NCBI GenBank assembly: GCA_024278215.1 | Contig: JAJRTR010000052.1 | Coordinates: forward strand, 1-64,000 | Direction of reading: 5' to 3' | DNA: 64,000 bases | Source: a bacterium | GTDB taxonomy: Bacteria > UBP15 > UBA6099 > JAJRTR01 | Part shown: positions 39,228 to 47,280 of the stretch, piece by piece | Layout of the letters: every line of letters begins with the position of its first letter | Numbering within the stretch: the first letter of the stretch is position 1 | Position numbers and translations under genes: made by a program | Notes under the pieces: model-generated | The model's input: only the letters and a program-made list of their open reading frames with translations | What the model was told of the DNA's origin: nothing | Databases searched by the model: none

Positions 39228-41141
39228 CTACCAGAGATAATCCTGCCAGCGTGTGACCCTGGGGCGTTGCCAGACGGATTGCGGGTTACGGATATTGCCG
39301 CTGATGTCGCACCTGGCATCATAAGTCGCGAGCGACGATTTATCGGAAGCCGCGATATAGGGGCTCAGACCTGCGAACTCGCGTGCCCGTTCCGGCGACA
39401 GGCGGCCTCGCGCCACCAGTTGCAACTTCCCGTCGTATCCGATCGAGCCGTTGGCGTTTACATCGAAACCGTTGCCGCTTACCGTAGCGCCGGCCACCCG
39501 GATGTTGTGCCGAGAGAACTCGATGCCGACTTCCGCAATGTCGAAATCAAGTGTCTGGTATGAATAATCCACATGTCCGCCGCTGTATGGGTTCGTGACA
39601 TAACCGGAGCGCAATTTGATATTCGCGGTTCCGCCTGAAATTCCGCTGTCGCCGAACGAACCGTAAAGTTTTATTTCGCTCTCGAGCATACCGCTGATTT
39701 TGTTCCTGAGTGAAGGGAAGTACGCCGCGATGTATGAAGCATCCGCGGCATCGAGTGTCAGGCCGAGAGAGAAATCGTTGTCCCCGTTGAGCCCGTTGGC
39801 AGGCAGAGCGCCGCCGATGTCCGCCCAGCCGCCGGCGGACCAGCGTTCGGCTTCTATACTGATACCGGTCAGCCTCAGTCGTTCCTTTCGCGTTTTCAGC
39901 CTTGCCGTTATGCTTTCCACCGGTATCTCGACAATCGTGCCTCGCAGACCGCTCGCCCGTCCGAGTGCCGGCGCAGGCACTTTAAGCGTAACGTGCTCGA
40001 TGCTGATGTTCCCGCTGTCCACAACAGGCTGTCCGCCCGTCAGGCTGCCGCTTACTTTCGCGTAGCCCGATATCGTTCCTTCCGGTGCATACTGGAATCC
40101 CAGTGCATTCCTGAAAAGCCTCTGCATACTCAGGTCGGAAAGCACAAAAGAAAAGTTGTACGGCATAGCTTCATCGGAAAAATCGACATTGCCCGAGCCC
40201 GTTATTCTCTCCGTTCCGACGCCCGCCTTAATATCGGTTATGGCCATCGTCTTTCCTACAAGCGAGAATCTCACGTCCACGTCGCGTGTCGAAACATCAC
40301 CGGAGACAATCGGCTCCGTGTAAGAACCTTCGATGATAAACGAAAACCTGCCCACACCGCCTGGGAAATTGGGCGGATTCCGCTGCTTGCGAAAAAACAT
40401 ATCCTTCATGACATCGCCGAGCGTTGTGAAATCGAAGTTTTCGGAATGGCCCTTGAAATGAAAGCCTTCATCGACACATGGAGCGATATTGCCCTTGAGA
40501 GAAACACGCGATGAGAATGATGTCAGCTCGAGGTCCGCGCCTATCTCAAGTTCCGGAGTGAGCCCCATGACGCCGTCGATCACGGCGAGTTCGAGCGAGT
40601 CCTTCCACGCGACGCCCGGCGGTGGTTCTACCAGCACACGGCCCTTTTTCACTGTTATTCGCGCGGGGAATGAATCCAGAGGCGTGGAAGGATCGCATCC
40701 GGTCGCTCTGTCGAGCCAGTACGAGATGTTGTAGCTGCCGTCCGGTTCCTCATAAATCGTCAGGCGCGGATTTTCGAGAACCACTTCGCGAAGTTTCATT
40801 TTTCCCGCTATCAGCGAAGGGATGTCCGCGGCAAGCAGCACTTTGTCCACAGTCAGGTCGGGCAGTTTCAGTGCGCTGGCCGGTGAAGTGACGCGCACAC
40901 CTTCAAGCACGATTCTCAGGCCCGGTGTTACCGATATTCTCTTCACGCGCAGGTCGCACTTTAGCGAATCCCTTAAAAAAGACACTGCTTCGTCCTGTAT
41001 CCGGTGTGTCAGCAGCCATAGAGCGCCGTATATTGTAATGAAGATTATAAAAACGGCAATGAAGGGACCGGGGTGGCGCCGCAGCCAGTCATATACGGCG
41101 TATCCCATCGAGTTCGCCGCCTGTTTTGAACCTTCCGCCAT
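39228..41141 (-). CDS. AsmA/DUF748-like envelope protein
   Basis: N-terminal TM, LRVKRISVTPGLRIVLEGVRVTSPAS, KLREVVLENPRLTIYEEPDGSYNISYWL, C-terminal GYDGKLQLVARGRLS. Confidence 0.75.
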   Translation of the reverse strand: MAEGSKQAANSMGYAVYDWLRRHPGPFIAVFIIFITIYGALWLLTHRIQDEAVSFLRDSLKCDLRVKRISVTPGLRIVLEGVRVTSPASALKLPDLTVDKVLLAADIPSLIAGKMKLREVVLENPRLTIYEEPDGSYNISYWLDRATGCDPSTPLDSFPARITVKKGRVLVEPPPGVAWKDSLELAVIDGVMGLTPELEIGADLELTSFSSRVSLKGNIAPCVDEGFHFKGHSENFDFTTLGDVMKDMFFRKQRNPPNFPGGVGRFSFIIEGSYTEPIVSGDVSTRDVDVRFSLVGKTMAITDIKAGVGTERITGSGNVDFSDEAMPYNFSFVLSDLSMQRLFRNALGFQYAPEGTISGYAKVSGSLTGGQPVVDSGNISIEHVTLKVPAPALGRASGLRGTIVEIPVESITARLKTRKERLRLTGISIEAERWSAGGWADIGGALPANGLNGDNDFSLGLTLDAADASYIAAYFPSLRNKISGMLESEIKLYGSFGDSGISGGTANIKLRSGYVTNPYSGGHVDYSYQTLDFDIAEVGIEFSRHNIRVAGATVSGNGFDVNANGSIGYDGKLQLVARGRLSPERAREFAGLSPYIAASDKSSLATYDARCDISGNIRNPQSVWQRPRVTRWQDYLW

Positions 41142-41175
41142 CTAAAGACTGCCTTTCATTTCTCTCACTCCCCTG

Positions 41176-41312
41176 AGCCAATTGCAAAATTATGTTCGAA
41201 GCGAGGTCGAACGAAATTATTCAGAAGCAAGACGGAGGTGCAAAATCCCCGCAGGCGTACTTGCAGAGTACGTTGAGGAAGATTTTGTGCCGACAACGCT
41301 GCTGTTGACAAT
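41176..41312 (+). repeat. AGCCAATTGCAAAATTATGTTCG...-type repeat, copy 3
   Basis: Extended match to 7368-7502. Confidence 0.85.
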
Positions 41313-41352
41313 TGCAGCCGACCGCAGGCGAATCAGAATTCTGCAATCGGCT
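41307..41352. repeat. AATTGCAGCCGACCGCAG...GAATCAGAATT repeat, copy 2
   Basis: Matches 818-863 and 61204-61251. Confidence 0.75.
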
Positions 41353-41398
41353 TCCCTGTATAAGTCATTTTACCTTCGTCACGACGGCAGCAAGCCAT

Positions 41399-42076
41399 TC
41401 ATACCGAAAACGGCCGACCGTATTTCCCGCGCGACGCAATCTTATCGAGCGGTTTGCGCGGTCTCGCCTTCGGCTCATGGTCGGGCACACCGATAGTCAG
41501 CAGTGCGAGCAGATAGACGTCTTCCGGCAGGCCGAGATCGCTTTTCAACTCGGCGTACAAGTCGCTTTTCTTCTTTGCCGTATCGTTGTTGAACGCCCCG
41601 ACAATCGTCATACCGAGCCCCTGGTTGACCGCCTCGATACCCATGAAACCATAGGCTATGCCGAGTTGCTCGAATGTCCGCGCAAGTATCATCGCAGGCC
41701 CGTTCTCGGCAACGCAGAACAGTGGGTCCTCGAGCATCACCTTGTCGATAATCGCTTCGTTGACCTTCATAACGCCCGCCTCGACAAGTTCCATCAGGGC
41801 TTCCTTGTTTTTCGGTTTGTCCCACGCGCTGATGTCGCCGCATACGCCTATAACGACCGGCGCGGCTCCCACGAACTTCTGCCCTTTCGACAGTTTGACC
41901 AGCTTATCCTTTGTTTCACGGTCTTCGATGACCAGAAAATGCCAGGGCTGCACATTTTCCCACGAAGGCGCGCGCCGACCGGCTTCAAGTATTTTCAGTA
42001 TTTTTTCGTCCGGTACTTTTTCGTCCTTGAACTTCCTGATGCTGCGCCATTTCGCAATAGCTTCCGTCGCTTCCAT
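41399..42076 (-). CDS. Nitroreductase family protein
   Basis: IAKWRSIRKFKDEKVPDEKILKILEAGRRAPSWENVQPWHFLVIED; GLGMTIVGAF. Confidence 0.9.
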   Translation of the reverse strand: MEATEAIAKWRSIRKFKDEKVPDEKILKILEAGRRAPSWENVQPWHFLVIEDRETKDKLVKLSKGQKFVGAAPVVIGVCGDISAWDKPKNKEALMELVEAGVMKVNEAIIDKVMLEDPLFCVAENGPAMILARTFEQLGIAYGFMGIEAVNQGLGMTIVGAFNNDTAKKKSDLYAELKSDLGLPEDVYLLALLTIGVPDHEPKARPRKPLDKIASRGKYGRPFSV

Positions 42077-42345
42077 TGTCTACCTCGCCACTCTCCGGTG
42101 TGTCGCGGCCAACGTCGGGCAGGCGCGTGCTCATACTGCGCTTATATATGAAACGTTGCCGGTTGCCGGAATCTTTCGGATGTTAGATTATAAAAAGTAC
42201 TTTTCATCCCGAACATTCTATTTATTAAGCCGGGATATTTCAACGAAGTTGCACAAAAGCAGGAGAAGAAAAGGCCGGGTCGAGTCTTCATTCGAGGCGG
42301 TTTCAGCCGGTCGCGGCGGAACGTGGTGTTACCGTCCGCGCGCGT

Positions 42346-42771
42346 TCAACCCGCGTTTATCTTGCGGGCGATGCGCGAGAGGGGATGCCCTTTGGCCTTG
42401 ATGTCGAGCCGGTTGAACCAGCCGAATGGAGTTCGCACGGAATCAAAACCCTGCTCTTTAAGGTTCGCATTCACGGAATCCATAATTTCTATCGCTTTCG
42501 CGGGCGCGCCGAGTTTTGCGAAAAGATGCGCGAAGGGATGCACGACGATGTTGCCTACTTTCAGCGCGCGCGCGTGAGAGGCGATTTCATCGGCAGCTTT
42601 CCCGGCGATTATTTCAGGGTTCTTTTCATCTTTACGCTCGACACACGTGTATACGATCAGCGCTTCTTCGACGTATGTCTCGCCGTCGCCGGGGTCCTCG
42701 ACAATGCCGCCGCGACCCTTTTCCGTTATCGTACATTTGAATGAATCCACGTGCCATATAAGCATTCTCAT
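42346..42771 (-). CDS. Free-standing archaeal-type threonyl-tRNA synthetase editing domain
   Basis: MRMLIWHVDSF...EEALIVYTCVERKDEKNPEIIAGKAADEIASHARALKVGNIVVHPFAHLFAKLGAPAKAIEIM...RTPFGWFNRLDIKAKGHPLSRIARKI follows the archaeal ThrRS N-terminal editing-domain pattern. Confidence 0.85.
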   Translation of the reverse strand: MRMLIWHVDSFKCTITEKGRGGIVEDPGDGETYVEEALIVYTCVERKDEKNPEIIAGKAADEIASHARALKVGNIVVHPFAHLFAKLGAPAKAIEIMDSVNANLKEQGFDSVRTPFGWFNRLDIKAKGHPLSRIARKINAG

Positions 42772-43080
42772 ATTGTTGCTCCTGACCCGGCATAGCCGGT
42801 TTTAAACCACGCACACGGACTTCGCGTGTGAAAAGTTCGGATTCTTATTCTGCTTTACCCGATAAAAATTTCCCGGAGACTACTCCGGAGTTGAGATAAA
42901 CCATGTGTGCCGCGCTCAAACCGCTTTTGTCCGGGCACGAGCAGCAATGCTTGCAGAACTGTCCGTGCCGACCGTTTCTGCACATTTCAACAAGCTGTTC
43001 TGCTCCATATCGGCACAGTCGGCTTTATGCCTGTTATGATTTTCATCGTTCCCATGGTCTGCCTTGCTAATGCCGAAGTA

Positions 43081-43626
43081 TTATGAGGGAAACGGCTTAT
43101 TATCTTTTATATCTTCATATAGCGTGCGATATTTGCCGCGAGTGTTTATTTTCGCCAGAATGCCACCTAATATGCGCCCCGGCCAGTACAGCTTCTTCAT
43201 ATCGATAAGCTCTACGAGATTACCATCCGGATCGCGAGTAAATACAAAATCTGTTCCAAGATTATTCTTAACCGGACAGATAAACTCTATTCCTTCTCTT
43301 TTTAAACGCTCCATAACTTTCGGTAGTTTTTTTACATCAAGTGCAAGGTGAGTTATTCCCGGCCTGTTCCAGACAACCTTCTGATGCTCTCCGCCTAAAG
43401 GCTGAAAATGAAAAAGTTCGACAAAACCGCCATTGCCGGTTCTTAACAGAAATAATGTGACCTTCGTGCCGTCCTCCAGCCCATATATGTCTCTTACCTG
43501 ATCCTCGGGTACATCCAGCGCTTCCAACAGAGGTATTCCTAATATCTCATGATAAAAACACAATGATTTTTGAATATCCGAGCAAGTGATTCCAACCTGA
43601 GCAAGCGATCTTACCATAATAATCAC
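43081..43626 (-). CDS. VOC/glyoxalase family protein
   Basis: LAQVGITCSDIQKSLCFYHEILGIPL; FVELFHF; ITHLALDV; FTRDPDGNLVELID. Confidence 0.88.
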   Translation of the reverse strand: MIIMVRSLAQVGITCSDIQKSLCFYHEILGIPLLEALDVPEDQVRDIYGLEDGTKVTLFLLRTGNGGFVELFHFQPLGGEHQKVVWNRPGITHLALDVKKLPKVMERLKREGIEFICPVKNNLGTDFVFTRDPDGNLVELIDMKKLYWPGRILGGILAKINTRGKYRTLYEDIKDNKPFPS

Positions 43627-43957
43627 CTTTCTTTCCTATCCCGGCATAGCCGGAACCAAACCGGCTCGTTCGTGACCGAATAAAAGCTGTTTGTACACGA
43701 CACACTGGTAACAGTATTATGCAGCAATCTTTTGCCTTTTACAAAAACGCACAAGTTCGGATATTATATCTTCATACTCACATTAATATCAACCTTCAAT
43801 CGTCGTTGCCGATCAAGAAGCACAAGCTTTTTCGTGACAGTTCGCAGTTGGCTTCGCTTCAGAATTCCCCGCATAGCCCGGCTTTCTCACAAAGAAATCC
43901 GGATCGTGTTCCGGAGTTCAGGCATGGTATTGACTGAATGCTCTACGTTCATTACTC

Positions 43958-44110
43958 TTGTAAGCATAATACCGGTTACTTAAGTTCATGACCGGCACAG
44001 TCGAGACGCCTGTGCCACTGTGCCACTGTACCTCATAATAATATCGCGGCAGTATGGACCAGGCGTCTCGACTGTCGCAAAAGCGTTAAACAACCGGTAT
44101 TGCTTGTAAG
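43958..44110. repeat. Nested inverted-repeat structure
   Basis: Outer arms CTTGTAAGCATAATACCGGTT / AACCGGTATTGCTTGTAAG; inner perfect 16-bp arms ACAGTCGAGACGCCTG (43997-44012) / CAGGCGTCTCGACTGT (44060-44075). Confidence 0.85.
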
Positions 44111-44197
44111 CAACAACTTGTGCGGCAACATGTTGAATACAGCGGCGGAGAAAAAGTGCAGCCGAATGTGTATATGCGCAGATGGGAAGGTCTAATT

Positions 44198-44635
44198 ATG
44201 AGTGCGAAGAAATACGAACACTTGATCGTGAGAGAGCCGAAGGCTGTAAGCGAACTCCCGCATCACGAAAACATGCCGCAGGTTAATTACCCGGTGATAA
44301 TGTCCGGAGCACAGGTGCCTGAGGCGAATGTGTGGGCTACGTTGATGTTCATGGAGAATATCCCGGAATTCATCGCGCAGAACATTACACAGTTCGGGAT
44401 GGCGCACAAACACAAACACGATGCGCCGGAGATATACATTTTCATCGGGGAGCAGGACGCGATAGTGGCGGAAGTTACGCTGGGCGACGAGAAATACGAA
44501 GTCGGCTCGCCGGGCTGCGTGTACATTCCGCCGGGATTGCCACACGGCATTCAACCCATAAGAGCAAAGGCCGGCAAGGCGGCCGGTTTCATTCCCATAG
44601 TGCTCGCCGGTGAGTACAATACCGAGGATGTATAA
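44198..44635 (+). CDS. Cupin-domain protein
   Basis: AHKHKHDAPEIYIFIGEQDAIVAEVTLGDEKYEVGSPGCVYIPPGLPHGIQPI. Confidence 0.85.
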   Translation: MSAKKYEHLIVREPKAVSELPHHENMPQVNYPVIMSGAQVPEANVWATLMFMENIPEFIAQNITQFGMAHKHKHDAPEIYIFIGEQDAIVAEVTLGDEKYEVGSPGCVYIPPGLPHGIQPIRAKAGKAAGFIPIVLAGEYNTEDV

Positions 44636-44656
44636 AGAGCCAATTGCAAAATTGAT

Positions 44657-44780
44657 TCCGGCGCAAAAAGTCCCAACACGCGAAAAGCAGGTACAGGCAC
44701 CGCGAAAAAACCGCGTTGCCAGTCCCCGTTTTTCGCTGACTGTTTTCCATTTAGACTCAACACGGACTTTTTGCGCCGGA
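44657..44780. repeat. Inverted repeat (17-bp perfect arms) enclosing further hairpin potential
   Basis: TCCGGCGCAAAAAGTCC (44657-44673) / GGACTTTTTGCGCCGGA (44764-44780); inner GGCACCGCGAAAAAACCGCGTTGCC and ACGCGAAAA/TTTTTCGC. Confidence 0.85.
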
Positions 44781-45091
44781 CTCAAAATTATGCTACTACC
44801 CTTTGCATGTGAATGTGCTTGGAGTATACACGTCCCCTCCGATAAAAGACACGGCATGGGCCTGGTATGACGCCCTGCTCACCCTGTGCGCGGCCTTCGA
44901 CGCCGTCCAGTGAATATCTGCATTATTGAACCTCTTGTATGAATCTGTTTGTAGCGAGACCGGCGGCGAAGCCCCGGCGTAGATGCGGAGCTACAAGAAA
45001 ATCATTCTCCATCTACAAGCTAATCATGTTCACAATGATACCGCGACATTTCGTATGGAACTATTATTTGAACATAAGCTGATTCCGGAGC

Positions 45092-45940
45092 ATGGAAATG
45101 ACGAAAGCGACAACAGCGACATACGAACTAAGGGAAAAAGATTTCAGGGACATCAGTTCTATGGTATACGCTTCCTGCCGGATAAATCTGAAAGAAGGAA
45201 AGGAAAAGCTTGTCACCGCGAGATTGTCAAAGAGAATGCGTTCACTGGGGATTTCCTCATTCAGGGATTATATCGAGCTGGTGAAGGAAAATGATCGCGA
45301 ATACATGAACATGGTGGACAGTTTATCCACGAATCTGACATCTTTTTTCAGGGAATCAAAGCATTTCGATTATCTCCGCACTCAGGTAATCCCGCGTTTT
45401 GTGCAGAATGGAGACGGCAGCTTGAGAATGTGGAGCGCGGGCTGCTCTTCCGGCGAGGAGGCTTATACTCTCGCGATCACCCTCATGGAAAACATTGAGA
45501 ATATTCAGTTCAAGGATTGCAAAATACTTGCGACGGATATTTCCACGAGGATGCTTGATGCGGCCAGAAACGGCGAGTATCCGGCGGACCGTTTCAACAA
45601 TGTGCCGGCGGACATAAAACACAAATATTTCGAGAGAATCCAGCGCGCCGGCAACGATTTTTTCAGGGTCGGACAAAAAGTGAAATGTCTTATCAAGTTT
45701 AATTATCTCAATCTTATGAACCCGTGGCCGATGACGGCGAAATTCGATGTTATCATGTGCCGCAATGTTATGATTTATTTCGATTCGCGGACCCAGCAGG
45801 AACTCGTAAATCGTTTTTCGAGGCAGTTGAAACCGGGGGGCATCCTCATGATCGGCCACTCGGAAAGCCTGCTCAGCATCGACACCGACCTGCAGTTTGT
45901 GGAATCCGCAACCTACAGGAAACCTTACAGGAGTTGTTGA
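45092..45940 (+). CDS. cheR: Chemotaxis protein methyltransferase CheR
   Basis: RMWSAGCSSGEEAYTLAI, ILATDISTRMLDAARNG, FDVIMCRNVMIYFD, GGILMIGHSESL. Confidence 0.93.
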   Translation: MEMTKATTATYELREKDFRDISSMVYASCRINLKEGKEKLVTARLSKRMRSLGISSFRDYIELVKENDREYMNMVDSLSTNLTSFFRESKHFDYLRTQVIPRFVQNGDGSLRMWSAGCSSGEEAYTLAITLMENIENIQFKDCKILATDISTRMLDAARNGEYPADRFNNVPADIKHKYFERIQRAGNDFFRVGQKVKCLIKFNYLNLMNPWPMTAKFDVIMCRNVMIYFDSRTQQELVNRFSRQLKPGGILMIGHSESLLSIDTDLQFVESATYRKPYRSC

Positions 45941-46459
45941 ATGAACCACCCGCCGCTCACAAAAACAAATAAAATCGTAGTGGGCATCAGCGATATGAAA
46001 ATTTCCGCGAGGCCGTGCGACATGTTGAAGACCTACGCGCTCGGCACATGTGTCGGCATATCGGCTTACGACCCGGTCAACCGCATAGGCGGTCTTTTGC
46101 ATTTTCAGCTTCCGTATTCAAGAAGTAATCGGAAAAAGGCAAAGTCGAATCCGAATATGTTCGGGGATACGGGCATTGCGGAGTTGTTCAACGCATTGTT
46201 CGAAAAGGGCGCGGCAAAGAAAAATCTCAAGGTTACATTGGCGGGCGGCGCGTGCATCTCAGGCAGCAACAACACGTCAAATCTGGGGAAACGCAATTTA
46301 TTGATAGCGAAGAAAATACTGTGGAAAAACGGAATAGTGATAGACGCGGGTGATGTCGGCGGCTCGAGCTGGAGGAACATGTCGCTGGATATCGGAAGCG
46401 GAAAGTTGACGATTAGAACTGTTGATGGTGAATACGACCTTGTGAAGGCTATCGCTTGA
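45941..46459 (+). CDS. cheD: Chemoreceptor glutamine deamidase CheD
   Basis: TYALGTCVGISAYDPVNRIGGLLHFQLPYS, KVTLAGGACI, GSSWRNMSLDIGSGKLTIR. Confidence 0.88.
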   Translation: MNHPPLTKTNKIVVGISDMKISARPCDMLKTYALGTCVGISAYDPVNRIGGLLHFQLPYSRSNRKKAKSNPNMFGDTGIAELFNALFEKGAAKKNLKVTLAGGACISGSNNTSNLGKRNLLIAKKILWKNGIVIDAGDVGGSSWRNMSLDIGSGKLTIRTVDGEYDLVKAIA

Positions 46460-46531
46460 ACCGTATATTTCACCAATACGGGTTGAAGAGCCGCTTGCAA
46501 TAGCGGCTCCAGGGGACAACCATTCAAGGAT

Positions 46532-46993
46532 ATGCTTGTCATGAATGATATGATGCTGATAATGGATAAAACCGACGATACAGGATTTAAAAACGATATG
46601 GCGGGATTACCGCAGGATGCGCCCCGGGCGCGGGCGCGTATTTTGTTGGTGGACGATATTGCAGCGATCAGGAAAAGGCTGCGCGAGATACTTGAACCGG
46701 CGGGATATGAGATCGTCGGTGAAGCCGAAGACGGCTACGAAGCTGTAGCTATGGCCGGCGAACTGGTTCCCGATCTCATATTGATGGACATAGTGATGAA
46801 GAGAATGGACGGTCTTGAGGCGACAACGAAGATTTCAAGGTCGGGAGTAAAATCCAAAATAGTGATGTTCACGCAGGAAGCCAGACCTTCTTCCGTCATA
46901 AGGTGCATGAGAACAGGCGCTGTGAATTTCGTGATAAAACCGTCAAACGAAAAACAATTGCTGCGAGTCGTCGAAAACGCCCTGAGACAATAA
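46532..46993 (+). CDS. CheY-like response regulator
   Basis: ARILLVDDIAAIRKRLREILEPAGYEIVGEAEDGYEAV, DLILMDIVMKRMDG, FVIKP. Confidence 0.88.
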   Translation: MLVMNDMMLIMDKTDDTGFKNDMAGLPQDAPRARARILLVDDIAAIRKRLREILEPAGYEIVGEAEDGYEAVAMAGELVPDLILMDIVMKRMDGLEATTKISRSGVKSKIVMFTQEARPSSVIRCMRTGAVNFVIKPSNEKQLLRVVENALRQ

Positions 46994-47280
46994 TATAATC
47001 GTGTATAAAGGTACAGAAAACACCCCCGACGAGTTCGCATCTTCCAATTTACTTTCATCATCACCATTTTGTCTTTGCATTGCTGGCCCCGACCGGTGCG
47101 CCGCGGTTTGCGGGTGTTTCCATTATAGTGTTGAATTTACAGAAGATTTACGATCAGATATGCTCTGAAGCGCAGGAGCGAATAAACCATGGATAAGTTG
47201 GACCGATTGCAGGATTTCAGTTCCTCCGTGACCGGCTTTGAACGTGATCCTGCGACAGGCTCAAATGTTGGAGAATAAAT

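Noticed and set aside
44014-44036. TGTGCCACTGTGCCACTGTACC as a possible CRISPR or VNTR
   Set aside because: Only two to three short units; no spacer pattern and no cas genes anywhere in the window.
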